From: Acidimicrobiia bacterium | GTDB lineage: Bacteria > Actinomycetota > Acidimicrobiia > IMCC26256 > PALSA-610 | DNA length: 64,000 nucleotides | Direction of reading: 5' to 3' | Assembly (NCBI GenBank): GCA_027494135.1 | Contig: JAOSJK010000001.1 | Coordinates: forward strand, 661,378-725,377 | In this document: positions 26,496-37,543 of the stretch, one piece after another | Numbering within the stretch: position 1 is the first letter of the stretch | Layout: each line of letters opens with the position of its first letter | Position numbers and translations under genes: made by a program | Notes under the pieces: model-generated | The model's input: only the letters and a program-made list of their open reading frames with translations | Told to the model about the DNA's origin: nothing | Database searches by the model: none

Positions 26496-27493
26496 GGGTC
26501 GCGGACCTCCCGACGCCGGCGCTGGCAATCGACCTGACGGCGTTCGAGCACAACGTCGCGACCATGGCCGCGGCGCTTCCCGGCGCGAGGCTTCGCCCCC
26601 ACGTGAAAGCGCACAAGTGCACCGAGATCGCGCGCCGCCAGGCCGAGGCCGGGCACCGCACGTTCTGCTGCGCCACGCCAGTGGAGGTGACGGGCCTGGC
26701 GCGCCGGCCTCGGTGACGATCTCCTCCTCGCGAACGAGACCGTCGGTCCCGCGCGCCTCGCCGCGATGGCGGCGTGCGGGGGCGGGTCACCGTCGCCGTC
26801 GACTCCGACGCGACGATCGCCGCGGCGGCTGCGTCCGGGATCCGCGAGGTGCTGATCGACGTCTGCGTCGGCCTGCCGCGCTGCGGATGCGCTCCCGACG
26901 ACGCCGGACGCCTCGCCGACCTGGCGCGATCACGGGGGCTCGAGGTGCGCGGTGTCATGGGCTACGAGGGACACGTCGTCGGCGTCGAGGACCGCGCATC
27001 GAGAGCCGAGCAGACCGAGCAGTGCATGGCGCTGCTGCTGCAGGCGCACTCACTCGTGGGGGGCGACATCGTCTCCGCAGGTGGCACCGGCACGTACGAC
27101 TGCAACACCTGGGCGAGCGAGATCCAGGCGGGGTCGTACGTGCTGATGGACACCGCCTACGACAAGCTTGGCCTCCCGTTCCGTCGGGGCCTGCAGGCCG
27201 TGGCGACCGTCGTGTCGGTGAACGAGCGGTGGGCCGTCGCCGACTGCGGACTCAAGGCACTGGCGATGGACCACGGCGATCCATCCATCGACGGCGCGAG
27301 CGTCTGGTTCTGCTCCGACGAGCACGTCACGTTCGCGACTGAGCCGCCGCCTCGCGTGGGAGACCGGGTGATCCTCTGGCCGGCGCACATCGATCCGACG
27401 ATCGCCTACCACGAGGTCCTGCACGTCGCCGACGGGCCCGGCCTCGAAGCCGAGGTCATCGACTCCTGGCCGGTCGACCTCCGCGGCTGGTGA
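26492..27493 (+). CDS. DSD1-like PLP enzyme (D-threonine aldolase / D-serine dehydratase family), one frameshift
   Basis: Alanine-racemase-type N-domain with the PLP lysine region RPHVKAHKCTEIARRQ and the opening LPTPALAIDL, then a small C-terminal domain with metal-binding features (ADCGLKALAMDHG, SDEHVTF, GDRVILWPAHIDPT). These belong to fold-III enzymes such as D-threonine aldolase and eukaryotic-type D-serine dehydratase. The frame breaks near 26700. ATG 26492 overlaps the menE stop (ATGA), so it is co-expressed with menE, though no link to menaquinone is known. Substrate is uncertain: a D-beta-hydroxy amino acid is likely. A repeat-family hairpin follows directly after the TGA. Confidence 0.8.
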
Positions 27494-27494
27494 C

Positions 27495-27559
27495 CCCCAG
27501 ACCCAGGGGCGTCGATAGACCACAATATGTGTGGTCTATCGACGCCCCTGGGTCTGGGG
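27495..27559. repeat. Dispersed inverted repeat, copy 3 (30-bp arms)
   Basis: The core arms are 27509-27524 and 27530-27545, loop ATATG, the reverse of copy 1. Here both flanks (CCCCAGACCCAGGG and its complement) also pair, extending the perfect stem to 30 bp. It begins two bases after the DSD1-like stop codon and precedes the first amidase. Confidence 0.92.
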
Positions 27560-27586
27560 CTCTTTGCCGTTCGGCGGCGGGGGCAA

Positions 27587-27592
27587 TAGCGT
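27587..27592 (+). promoter_or_regulatory. -10 box of a leaderless promoter (amidase 1)
   Basis: TAGCGT ends six bases before ATG 27599. Confidence 0.45.
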
Positions 27593-27598
27593 CACGGC

Positions 27599-29044
27599 AT
27601 GACCGACGAACTCGCTTTCCTCGACGCGACCGCCCAGGCCGACCTGGTCCGGCGCCGAGACATCTCCCCGCTCGAGCTCGTGGAGGCGGCGATCACGCGC
27701 GTCGAGAAGCTGAACCCCGAGCTCAACGCAGTGATCCACCCGCTCTTCGAGCAGGCCCGAACCGCGACGCGCAGCGATCTCCCGCAGGGGCCGTTCCGAG
27801 GCGTGCCGATGGTCGTGAAGGATCTCGACGGCACGCTCGCCGGCGCGCCCTACCACGCGGGCAACCGTCTCCTCGCCGAGCTCGGATACGTGCCCGAGAC
27901 GACGAGCCACCTCTTCGAGAAGCTCCTGGGCGCGGGCTTCGTCTTCATCGGCAAGACCAACACCCCCGAGCTGGGCCTGATGCCGACCACCGAGCCGCTC
28001 GCCAAGGGCCCGACGCGCAACCCGTGGCACACCGAGCGCAGCACCGGCGGATCGAGCGGTGGATCGTCGGCGGCGGTCGCCTCGGGGATGGTGCCGGTCG
28101 GCCACGCCGGCGACGGCGGCGGCTCGATCCGCATACCCGCGAGTCACTGCGGCCTCTTCGGCCTGAAGCCGAGCCGCGGCCGCGTCAGCCTCGGCCCCGA
28201 GGAGGGCGGCGCGTGGGCCGGCCTGGTCATGCGCCACGTCGTGTCCCGGTCCGTTCGCGACAGCGCCGCGATCCTCGACGTGATCGAGGGACCGATGACC
28301 GGCGACCCCTACACGGCGCCGCCGCCTTCACGCCCGTACCGCGAAGAGGTGGGCGTCAACCCGGGCCGGCTGCGCGTGGGGCTGCGAACCCACACCGCTG
28401 CCGCCATGGGGGAGACCGATCCGGAGTGCGTGGCGGCCGCCGAAGACACTGCGCGCGTCCTGGAGTCGCTCGGGCACTCGGTCGAGGTCGCATCGCCGGC
28501 GGCGCTCGACGACGAGAACCTCATGGAACGCTTCATGGCGGTCTTCATGTCGTCGGTGCGCGCCGGTCTCGACGAGCTGGCGCTCCTCGCAGGTCGCGAC
28601 GTGCGTCCCGAAGACGTCGAGCCCACTACCTGGATGTACGCGTCCATGGCGGCCGACGTCTCGGGCGCGCAGTACGTCGCCGCAGTGCACACCGCCCAGG
28701 TCTGGACGCGCCACGTCGCGTCGTGGTGGGCCGACGACGGCTTCGACCTGCTGCTCACGCCCACCTGCGCGGAGCCGCCCCCTGTCCTCGGCGACCTCGT
28801 ATCGCCCGACGACAACCCACTGCACGGCGCCCTGCGCGCGACCCCGTTCGCGGCATACACCGCGCCCTTCAACGTCACCGGCCAGCCGGCGATGTCGGTG
28901 CCGCTCTACTTCTCCGCCGCGGGCCTGCCGATCGGCACCCAGCTCGTCGCCGCGCCGTACCGCGAGGACCTGCTCTTCCGTGTTGCTGCGCAGCTCGAGG
29001 AAGCGCGCCCGTGGGCCGACCGCCGCCCGACCGTCCACGCCTAG
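27599..29044 (+). CDS. Amidase-signature hydrolase 1
   Basis: Intact 481-residue amidase of the GatA/FAAH fold. The Ser-cisSer-Lys triad is visible: Lys in [10 protein letters not shown] (~residue 75), cis-Ser in [15 protein letters not shown] (~150) and nucleophile Ser in [10 protein letters not shown] (~174). It hydrolyses an amide, but specificity lies in the variable C-terminal half and cannot be assigned. It is not likely GatA because gatC/gatB are absent and three paralogues are in tandem. It shows clear similarity to the next two amidases throughout ([31 protein letters not shown]), indicating local duplication. Confidence 0.9.
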   Translation: MTDELAFLDATAQADLVRRRDISPLELVEAAITRVEKLNPELNAVIHPLFEQARTATRSDLPQGPFRGVPMVVKDLDGTLAGAPYHAGNRLLAELGYVPETTSHLFEKLLGAGFVFIGKTNTPELGLMPTTEPLAKGPTRNPWHTERSTGGSSGGSSAAVASGMVPVGHAGDGGGSIRIPASHCGLFGLKPSRGRVSLGPEEGGAWAGLVMRHVVSRSVRDSAAILDVIEGPMTGDPYTAPPPSRPYREEVGVNPGRLRVGLRTHTAAAMGETDPECVAAAEDTARVLESLGHSVEVASPAALDDENLMERFMAVFMSSVRAGLDELALLAGRDVRPEDVEPTTWMYASMAADVSGAQYVAAVHTAQVWTRHVASWWADDGFDLLLTPTCAEPPPVLGDLVSPDDNPLHGALRATPFAAYTAPFNVTGQPAMSVPLYFSAAGLPIGTQLVAAPYREDLLFRVAAQLEEARPWADRRPTVHA

Positions 29045-29061
29045 CGGGGGAAGACAGGCAG

Positions 29062-30531
29062 GTGACCGACGAGCTGGCGACTCTCGACGCGACGGCGCAG
29101 GCCGACCTAGTGCGCAGCGGCGCGGTCTCCCGCCGTGAGCTCGTAGACGCGGCGATCGCCCGCATCGAGAAGACCAACCCCGAGATCAACGCCGTCATCT
29201 CCACACGCTTCGAGCGGGCCGTGACCGACATCGACGCGGTCGACGCGGTCGACGCGATCGACGACTCCCCGCCCTCGGACGCCCCCTTCCCCGGCGTTCC
29301 GTTCCTGCTGAAGGATCTCGCCTGCCCGATGGCCGGAGAGCCGTCGCACGAGGGGATGCGGGCACTGCGCGAAGCGGAGCACACCGCCACTCACGACGGC
29401 CACCTCACGCGGCGGTACCGGCGCGCAGGGCTCGTGGTGCTCGGACGTACGAACACACCTGAGCTCGGACTGCTCCCGACGACCGAGCCCGACTCCTACG
29501 GGCCGACGCGGAACCCCTGGGACCCGCAGCGGACCCCGGGCGGGTCGAGTGGCGGATCGGCCGCGGCCGTCGCGGCCGGGCTCGTCCCCTTCGCCCACGG
29601 CTCCGACGGCGGTGGATCGATCCGCATCCCCGCCGCTGCCTGCGGTCTGGTCGGCCTCAAGACTTCACGCGGGCGCGTCTCGATAGGTCCGCATGCGGGG
29701 GAGCTGAATCGCTTCCTCTCGGTTCAGTTCGCGCTCACCCGAAGTGTCCGTGATGCCGCCGCCCTCCTCGACGTCGCCGCCGGGGAGGAGACGGGCGACC
29801 CGATCGTTGCTCCTCCTGCGCGCCGCCCCTACCTCGACGAGGTCGGCGTCGACCCCGGCCGGCTCCGCGTGGGGCTGATGACAAGCATCCCCGGCACCGC
29901 GGACCCGGTGCACCCCGAGTGCGTAGCCGCGGCGCAGGACGCAGCGGGCCTCCTCGAGTCACTCGGACACCACGTCGAGGTCTCACACCCGGCGGCCTTC
30001 GACGACCCGTCGCGAGTGGGGCCGTTCCTCACGGTCTGGTCGGCGAACGCCGCGTACGCGCTCGACTCGTGGGGGCGTGCGCTGGGGCGCGACCTCGGCG
30101 AAGGCGACGTGGAGCCGCTCACGTGGGCGCTCGCGTCGCACGGAAGGTCGACGAGCGCCACGCAGTTCCTCACGGCCGTCGGTGAGATGCAGTCGTGGTG
30201 CCGGAGCTTCCTTGATTGGTGGGACGAGTTCGACGTCCTGCTCACACCCACCCTCGGTGAGCCGACTCCCGCGCTCGGATCGTTCGCCGCGACCTCGGAG
30301 AGCCCGATGGCCGGCTTCATGCGCTCCGCCTCGTTCACCCCGTACACGCCGGTCTGCAACCAGACGGGCCAGCCCGCGATCAGCCTGCCCCTCGGCCACG
30401 ACTCCGACGGCATGCCCCTCGGAACACACCTCGTCGCCGCCCCCTTCCGTGAGGATCTCCTCATCCGCGTCGCCGCGCAGCTCGAGGATGCACGGCCATG
30501 GTCCGGCCGGCGTCCCACCATCCACGCCTGA
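29062..30531 (+). CDS. Amidase-signature hydrolase 2
   Basis: Intact 489-residue paralogue of the previous gene, 17 bases downstream. Triad: Lys in [12 protein letters not shown], cis-Ser in [15 protein letters not shown], nucleophile Ser in [10 protein letters not shown]. Residues ~55-68 contain a short acidic repeat ([13 protein letters not shown]) absent from the other two copies, apparently from expansion of GACGCGGTC units. GTG 29062 is chosen because [17 protein letters not shown] aligns with the start of amidase 1. The close spacing suggests one transcript with amidase 1. Repeat copy 4 follows 23 bases after the stop. Confidence 0.88.
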   Translation: MTDELATLDATAQADLVRSGAVSRRELVDAAIARIEKTNPEINAVISTRFERAVTDIDAVDAVDAIDDSPPSDAPFPGVPFLLKDLACPMAGEPSHEGMRALREAEHTATHDGHLTRRYRRAGLVVLGRTNTPELGLLPTTEPDSYGPTRNPWDPQRTPGGSSGGSAAAVAAGLVPFAHGSDGGGSIRIPAAACGLVGLKTSRGRVSIGPHAGELNRFLSVQFALTRSVRDAAALLDVAAGEETGDPIVAPPARRPYLDEVGVDPGRLRVGLMTSIPGTADPVHPECVAAAQDAAGLLESLGHHVEVSHPAAFDDPSRVGPFLTVWSANAAYALDSWGRALGRDLGEGDVEPLTWALASHGRSTSATQFLTAVGEMQSWCRSFLDWWDEFDVLLTPTLGEPTPALGSFAATSESPMAGFMRSASFTPYTPVCNQTGQPAISLPLGHDSDGMPLGTHLVAAPFREDLLIRVAAQLEDARPWSGRRPTIHA

Positions 30532-30554
30532 CCCTCACCGCCTCCAGACCAGGG

Positions 30555-30591
30555 GCGTCGATAGACCACACATATTGTGGTCTATCGACGC
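30555..30591. repeat. Dispersed inverted repeat, copy 4
   Basis: Arms 30555-30570 and 30576-30591, loop CATAT. The left flank CAGACCAGGG and right flank TCGTGCCGG equal those of copy 2 read in reverse, while the loop orientation is opposite relative to the flanks. Confidence 0.9.
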
Positions 30592-30634
30592 TCGTGCCGG
30601 CGGTGGGGGTTGGCTGGGGGTGGAGTGGGGGTCG

Positions 30635-30640
30635 TAGCGT
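30635..30640 (+). promoter_or_regulatory. -10 box of a leaderless promoter (amidase 3)
   Basis: TAGCGT ends seven bases before ATG 30648, the same hexamer and spacing class as amidase 1. Confidence 0.45.
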
Positions 30641-30647
30641 GCGGCGC

Positions 30648-32097
30648 ATGACAGAGACGAACGACTTCGCACGTATGGACGCCACAGAGCAGGCGGCGCT
30701 CGTCCGAACCGGCGGAGCATCTCCCGTCGAGCTGGTCGACGAGGCGATCGCCCGCATCGAGAAGCTGAACCCGCGGCTCAACGCCGTGATCCACCCTCTC
30801 TTCGACCGCGCGCGCGACCAGGCGGCGTCGGGAGCGCTTCCCGACGGCCCCTTCCGCGGTGTCCCCATCCTCTTCAAGGACCTCTTCTGCGCCGTCAAGG
30901 GAGACCCGTACCACGAGGGGACGCGATACCTGAAGGAGGCCGGCTACCGCTCGCCGCGCACCGACGAGCTCGCGCGGCGCTACCTCGCGGCGGGCTTCGC
31001 GTACCTAGGCCGCACCAACACTCCCGAGCTGGGTCTCATACCGACCACCGAGCCCGACGCGCACGGCCCGACCCGCAATCCGTGGGACCTCTCGCGCACG
31101 ACGGGTGGCTCGAGCGGCGGCTCTGCAGCCGCGGTCGCGGCCGGCATGGTCCCGGTGGGCCATGCGAACGACGGCGGCGGCTCGATACGCATCCCCGCGC
31201 CGTGCTGCGGTCTCGTCGGGCTGAAGCCGAGTCGCGGACGCAGCTCACTCGCGCCGACGACCGACCCGATCGTCAACCCGCTGGTCGTCGAGCTCTGCGT
31301 CACCCGGTCGGTGCGCGACACCGCCGGTGTCCTCGACGCGGTTCACGGAGCAGTCGCCGGCGACACCGTCGTCGCTCCGGCGCCGTCACGTCCCTACACG
31401 CAGGAGGTAGGCGCCGACCCTGGGAAGCTGAGGATCGGCATCCTCACCGAGAACCCGCTCGGCACCGGCGAGGTCCATGCCGACTGCGTCGCCGCCGCCG
31501 AGGCGGCCGGCCGGCTCCTCGAGTCGCTCGGTCATCACGTCGGCACCGAGTACCCGCAGGCACTCGCGAGCCCCGAGCTCGTCGGGCAGTTCACGACGAT
31601 GTGGTGCACCGGGCTCCCGGCGACCTTCGCCGCCTACGAAGCCCAGGTCGGACGGCCCGTCACCGCCGCCGATGTCGAGCAGCTGACCTGGGAGCTCGCC
31701 GAGATGGGTCGCGCGACCTCGGCGCCCGCCCTGGTCACCGCCCTCGGAGCCGCCCACGCGTACAGCCTCGGCGTCGCAAGATGGTGGGAGGAGTGGGACC
31801 TCCTCGTCACACCCACGCTCGCCGAGCCACCGGTGGAGCTCGGCACGTTCAGCACTCCCGACGAGCCGATCCTCGGATTCCTGCGGGCGGCGACCTTCGT
31901 GCCGTTCACGGCGCCGTTCAACGTGACCGGCCAGCCCGCCATCCAGCTCCCGCTGCACCAGAGCGACTCGGGACTCCCCCATCGGCGTGCAGCTCGTCGC
32001 GGCGTTCGGTCGCGAGAACCTGCTGCTTAGGGTTGCGTCGCAGCTGGAGGAGGCGCTCCCGTGGAAGGACCGCCGGCCGCCGATCACGGCGGACTGA
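30648..32097 (+). CDS. Amidase-signature hydrolase 3, one frameshift
   Basis: Third paralogue, about 482 residues. Triad: Lys in [12 protein letters not shown], cis-Ser in [15 protein letters not shown], nucleophile Ser in [12 protein letters not shown]. The unbroken frame ends early at 32030, but removing one C from the C5 run near 31976-31980 restores [20 protein letters not shown] and the normal ending [12 protein letters not shown] with TGA at 32095-32097. It has its own leaderless promoter and lies beyond repeat copy 4, so it is separated transcriptionally from amidases 1 and 2. Its stop lies 3 bases from the HDOD gene stop on the other strand. Confidence 0.88.
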
Positions 32098-32100
32098 GCC

Positions 32101-32991
32101 TCAGCCGCGTGGGCTGAGAATCCCTGCGAGGTCCTCCTCGTCGGCTCGAACCTCGGCGACGAGATCGGGACCGGCATCCGGCAGCAGCCCGAGGGCCTCT
32201 AGCGCGTCGCAGACAGGGGTGTTGCTCTCGAGAGACGCACCCCGATCGGCCTCGAGCGCGAGGGCGTCGGCGGCTCTGAGCAGACTGGGCATCCCGACGC
32301 CGGGCGGCATGGCTCTGTCGTGGTGCCGAGCGATCGCGCCTACGAGCTCGGCGGGGAACTTCATCACTCCCAGCGCCGCCGCGCCCACCTGGGCGTGCGA
32401 GAAGCCGAACTCCTCCTGCTCCGCTCTCACGAGGTCGCGTCCGGATGTCGGATCGACACGGCTGAGCACGTCTTCGTAGCGTCGCGGAGCGCGCCGGAAG
32501 ACGAGTGCCATGCCGATGTCGTGCAGCAGCCCCGCGCTGAACGCCTCACTGGCGTCGATGCCGACGCGCTTCGCGAGCACCGAGGCGGCTGCGGCCGTGC
32601 GCACCGAGTGCTTCCAGAAGCCCTCGGGGACCCCACGGCCCCTGTCCGAGAAGAGGTCGAACGCGGCGGTGGTCGCGAGCGCCCGAACGGTCGAGAGCCC
32701 AACGACGTTGACGGCGCGCGCAGCGCTGGCAACCTGCCCGGTGAGCCCGTAGAAGGCGGTGTTCGCGTGACGGATCACCTGCGTCGACAGGGCCGGGTCG
32801 GTCTCGATGAGTCGCCCGAGGTCCTGCGCCGAAGTTGCGGGATCCTCGAGCATCCAGAGCAGCCTCATCGCTGCGCCCGGATTGACTGGTATGTCGGTGA
32901 CCTCTGCCACCAGGTCGTTGGTCTCGACCGCCACCATCCACTTCTCCGATGCCGTCGCAGGCCCGCCGGCCCCTACTCCGCCCGGCGTCAC
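32101..32991 (-). CDS. HDOD-domain signalling protein
   Basis: A 296-residue protein almost wholly made of an HDOD domain: PVNPGAAMRLLWMLEDPATS, LGRLIETDPALSTQVIRHAN, VNVVGLSTVRALATTAAFDL and SAGLLHDIGMALVF with an HD pair, followed by GAIARHHDR. HDOD proteins are HD-superfamily relatives that usually act as signalling or regulatory adaptors rather than phosphodiesterases. The frame is intact. A GGDEF protein is coded 6 kb away, but no direct link is visible. Confidence 0.87.
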   Translation of the reverse strand: MTPGGVGAGGPATASEKWMVAVETNDLVAEVTDIPVNPGAAMRLLWMLEDPATSAQDLGRLIETDPALSTQVIRHANTAFYGLTGQVASAARAVNVVGLSTVRALATTAAFDLFSDRGRGVPEGFWKHSVRTAAAASVLAKRVGIDASEAFSAGLLHDIGMALVFRRAPRRYEDVLSRVDPTSGRDLVRAEQEEFGFSHAQVGAAALGVMKFPAELVGAIARHHDRAMPPGVGMPSLLRAADALALEADRGASLESNTPVCDALEALGLLPDAGPDLVAEVRADEEDLAGILSPRG

Positions 32992-33063
32992 TCCTGTATC
33001 GGCCGCTGGTGCCCGACCCTGAGCCCGACCACCATTCGCGGGCCCGCCGTCGTAGGCCGGGGG

Positions 33064-33069
33064 TACCGT
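33064..33069 (+). promoter_or_regulatory. -10 box of a leaderless promoter (lhr)
   Basis: TACCGT ends six bases before GTG 33076 and decides between the possible starts 33068, 33076 and 33079. Confidence 0.45.
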
Positions 33070-33075
33070 GCGGCG

Positions 33076-36000
33076 GTGGTGTTACAGCGCTTCTCGCCGG
33101 CCGTCAGGGAGTGGTTCGAGTCCGAGTTCCCGTCTCCCACGGCCGCCCAGGAGAAGGGCTGGCCTGCCATCTCCGAGGGCCACCACACGCTCCTGCTCGC
33201 ACCCACCGGCTCCGGCAAGACCCTCGCCGCGTTCCTCTGGGCCCTCGACCGCCTCGCGACCGAACCTCCGCCACCCCGCGACGAGAGATGCCGGGTGCTC
33301 TACGTGTCGCCGTTACGAGCGCTCGCCGTCGACGTCGAGAAGAACCTGCGCAGCCCCATCGCGGGCATACGCGCCCGCGCGCAGCACCTCGGCGAGACCT
33401 TCACCGAGCCAGTAGTCGCGCTGCGCACCGGCGACACCCCCAGCCGCGAGCGAGCCGCCCTGGTGCGCACACCACCCGACATCCTCGTCACCACACCCGA
33501 GTCGCTCTACCTGATGCTCACCTCGCGAGCGCGAGAGATCCTCCGCTCCGTGCGATTGGTCATCATCGACGAGATCCACTCGGTCGCACCCACCAAGCGC
33601 GGTGCCCACCTCGCCCTCTCGCTCGAACGCCTGGAGGCGATCGCACACAGGCCGCCTAAACGGATCGGCCTCTCGGCCACGCAGCGTCCTCTCGACGAGA
33701 TCGCGCGATACCTCGGCGGGCAGACCGCCTCGGGACCGCGGCCCGTGACAGTCATCGACGCCGGGATCGTCAAGTCGCTCGACCTCGAGGTCATCGTCCC
33801 GATCGACGACATGGCCGACCTCGGTGCTGCCGACCCGACCCACGCGCTGCCCGCGGAGTCGAGGAACAGCATCTGGCCGCACGTGCACCCGCACCTGCTC
33901 GCGCTGATCCTGAAGCATCGCACGACGATCGTCTTCGTCAACGCGCGACGCCTCGCCGAGCGGCTGGCCGCGCGCCTGAATGATCTCGCCGGCGAAGACC
34001 TCGTGGCGCGCACCACGGCTCGCTCGCCCGCGAGCAGCGCCTCGCCGTGGAAGACGACCTCAAGGCGGGCCGGCTGGCGCGCTGGTCGCAACCAGCTCTC
34101 TCGAACTCGGCATCGACATGGGAGCCGTCGACCTGGTCGTGTTGGCAGAGTCGCCCGGCACGGTCGCCCGTGGCATCCAGCGCGTCGGGCGTGCCGGCCA
34201 TCACGTCGGCGAGCCGAGCATCGGGCGGATCTTCCCGAAGTTCCGCGGCGACCTGCTGGAGACGGCTGCGATCGTCGGCCGGATGCGCGACGGCCTGGTC
34301 GAGGAGACGCGCTATCCGCGCCTGCCCTCGACGTTCTCGCTCAGCAGATCGTCGCGATGGTCTCGGTCGACGAGTGGCGTGCCGACGACCTCTACGCAGC
34401 CGTGCGTGGCGCAGCGAGCTTCGCCGATCTCAGCCGCGACGCGTTCACGGCCGTCCTCGATCTGCTCTCGGGCCTCTACCCCTCCGACCGCTTCTCCGGC
34501 CTACGGCCCCGGATCGTGTGGGACCGCCTCGCCGGCACGGTGCGAGCACAGGCCGGTGCGCACTCGGTCGCCGTCACCAGCGGTGGAACCATCCCCGACC
34601 GCGGTCTCTTCGGCGTCTTCCTCCCCGACGGATCGCGCGTCGGCGAGCTCGACGAGGAGATGGTCTACGAGCGACGCCTCGGCGAGGCGTTCGTGCTCGG
34701 TGCCTCCACATGGCGGATCGAGGAGATCACCTCGAACCGGGTCGTGGTCACGCCCGCGCCCGGCGCGCCGGCGATGGTCCCCTTCTGGAAGGGTGGGCGC
34801 CCTTCGCGTCCCCTCGAGCTCGGCCGCGCCGTCGGCTGCCTCGTGCGCGAGCTGCGCGCTCGCGAACCCGAGGCGGCGGCCGCCCACCTGCGCGACGACC
34901 TCTGCCTCGACGAGCGCGCCGCGCAGAACCTGCTGCGGTACCTCGATGACCAGGCCACCGCCACCGGGGCGGTACCCGACGACCGCACCATCGTGGTCGA
35001 GAGGTGCCGCGACGAGATCGGCGACTGGCGCGTCTGCATCCTCACGCCCTTCGGTGCGCGGGTGCACGCTCCCTGGGCGCTCGCGATCGAGGAGCACCTC
35101 TCACGTTCGGGCATCAACGTCCCGGCCCTCTGGAGTGACGACGGAATCGTCCTGCGCCTCCCCGACGCCCTCGACAGCCTCTCCACCGAGGCGCTCCTCC
35201 CTCCGCTGGAGGAGGTGGAGGACCTCGTCGTCGCAAGACTGCCGGTGACCTCGCTCTTCTCGTCGCACTTCCGGGAGAACGCCGCACGCTCCCTGCTGCT
35301 CCCCCGTCGCCGGCCCGGGCAACGCCACCCCGCTCTGGCAGCAGAGGCAGCGCTCCGCCGACCTGCTCGCGGTCGCGGTGAATCACCCGTCGTTCCCGAT
35401 GCTCCTCGAGACGATGCGCGAGATCCTCGCCGACGTCTTCGACCTCGCCGGCCTCCGTGACCTCCTCGCGGGCATCCGCACACGGCGGATACAAGTGGTC
35501 AGCGTGGAGACGTCGAGGGCGTCTCCGTTCGCGCAGTCGCTGCTGCTCGGGTGGGTCGCCGTCTACATGTACGAAGACGACGCCCCCGTCGCCGAGCGGC
35601 GCGCCGCGGCGCTCTCGCTCGACCGCGGGCTCCTTGCAGAGCTTCTCGGCGCAGACGAGCTGCGCGAGCTGCTCGACCCGGCCGCCATCGCAGAGCTGGA
35701 GCTCGAGCTGCAGCATCTCGTGCCTGACCGGCACGCACGCAACGTAGACGCCCTCCACGACCTGCTTCGCGATGTCGGTGAGCTCACCGACGCCGAGATC
35801 GCGGCTCGTTGCGCCGGCCCGCCGCCCGGTGTGCACGACGAACCGGCCGTAGCCGTCGAGTGGACCGAGCTTCTGCTGAACGAGCGCCGCGCCATCCGAG
35901 TGCAGATCGCCGGCGAGGATCGCGTCGCCGCCGCGGAGGACGCCGGGCGGCTGCACGACGGCATCGGCGCCACGATCTCTCCGGGGCTGCCAGGTGCGTT

Positions 36001-37490
36001 CACCGCACCCGTCGAGGCTGCGCTCGACGACCTCGTCGCGCGCTATGCGCGAACACACGGACCCTTCACCACCGCCGAGGTCGCCGGGCGGCTCGGGATC
36101 ACCGTCGACGCGGCGCTCGTCGTGCTGGCCCGCCTGGAGGCCGAGGGCCGAGTGGTCCACGGCGAGCTCCGACCCGAGGGCCTCGAACGCGAAGTGGTGC
36201 GACGAGGGCGTCCTGGCGTGCTGCGACGCCGCTCTCTCGCATCTCTACGACGTGAGGTCGAGCCGGTCGACGCGCCCACCCTCGGACGCTTCCTGCCGGC
36301 GTGGCACGGGGTCGGCGCGGGTCGGCGCGGCATCGACGCGCTCGTGGCCGCGATCGACCAGCTCCAGGGCGCAGCCGTACCGGTATCGGTCCTGGAACGC
36401 GACGTGCTGCCCGCCCGCGTCGACGGATACCAGCCCGCGATGCTCGACGAGCTCTGCTCGCGCGGAGCCCTCGCCTGGGTCGGATCCGGAGCGCTCGGCG
36501 GTGACGACGGACGCGCCCGCCTCTACTTCCGCGACCGGGCACGCCTCCTCGGCGGGGCGTGGGGCGCCGCCGCCGAGCCGCCGACCGGGACGCTGCACGA
36601 CTCCCTCCGCAGCGGCCTCCGGATCGCGCGGCGCGTCGTTCTGGAGCGATCTGGTCACGATGGCCGGCACCGCCGACGAGGCCCTGCTCCTGGGCGCACT
36701 CTGGGATCTCGTCTGGGCGGGCGAGGTCACGAACGACACGTTCGCGCCGCTGCGGGTGCCTCGCCGGGCGGGCCACCGCCGCCGCTCGGGTCGGCGCGCC
36801 CGCCCCGGAGCGGGCCGGCTCACGCGACTCGGTCCACCTGCGGGGTCCGGCCGCTGGTCACTCGTCGAGCCGCTCCTCGATCCCGCGGTGACTGCCACCG
36901 AGGCGGCGCACGCACTCGCCCTCCAGCTGCTCGAACGCCACGGGGTGGTGACCCGTGAAGCCGTGAGGGCCGAGGGCGTAGCGGGTGGGTTCGCCGCTGT
37001 GTACCCGGTCCTGCGCGCCGCCGAGGAAGCCGGCCGGGCACGGCGCGGCTGGTTCGTGGCGGGGCTCGGCGCGGCCCAGTTCGCCCTCCCGGGCGCCGTC
37101 GAGAGGCTGCGGGGTGAGCGATCCCAGGGCGAGGCACCCGCAACGATCCTGCTGGCAGCGACCGATCCCGCCCAGCCCTACGGCGCTGCTCTCGCCTGGC
37201 CCGACGTCTCGGGCCGGCCGGCTCGCACGGCGGGTGCGTACTTGGTCCTCACCGGCGGCGAACCGGCGGTCTTCATCGAGCGCGGCGGCCGGTCGCTCCT
37301 GACCTTCCCGGCCGCCGGGCGTGACGACGCCTGGATCGAGGCGGTCGTCGAGGCGCAGAAGTGCGGACGTCTCCCCGCACTCGAGCTCGACCGCATCGAC
37401 GGCTCACCGGCACGTACGGCGCCCTCGGCCGACCGGCTCCGCGCGGCGGGCTTCACCGACGGCTACCGGGGCCTGACGCTGCGCGCATAG
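33076..37490 (+). CDS. lhr: Full-length Lhr-type ATP-dependent helicase, multiple frameshifts
   Basis: The span encodes about 1,470 residues, the size of full-length bacterial Lhr. Core motifs: Q-motif PTAAQEKGWPAI, Walker A APTGSGKTLAAF, Ia SPLRALAVDVEKN, Ib TTPESLYLML, DEIH box VIIDEIHSVAPTKRGAH, SAT motif GLSATQRPLDEI, then FVNARRLAERLAARLN, SSLELGIDMGAVDLV and QRVGRAGH. The winged-helix and beta-barrel core domain follows (VWDRLAGTVRAQ) and the long C-terminal repeat of winged helices (YARTHGPFTTAEVAGRLG) continues to TAG 37490. Frames change near 34010, 34075, 34345, 35310, 36200-36217, 36640 and possibly 36770. Lhr is a 3'-5' DNA/RNA:DNA helicase linked to DNA repair in actinobacteria. 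The number of breaks in a helicase otherwise fully conserved argues for sequence error. Confidence 0.88.
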
Positions 37491-37543
37491 ACGCGGTTCG
37501 GCGATACGCTGCGCTTCCACCAGCCAGCACTCGGAGGTACCAC

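Noticed and set aside
27599-32097. The amidases as GatA of the tRNA-dependent amidotransferase
   Set aside because: There are three tandem paralogues with variable C-terminal halves and no gatB or gatC nearby.
33076-37490. Lhr breaks as evidence for several small genes or programmed frameshifting
   Set aside because: Motifs continue in order across every break, the joined length is that of full Lhr, and breaks of the same kind affect unrelated genes. No slippery site with downstream structure stands out.
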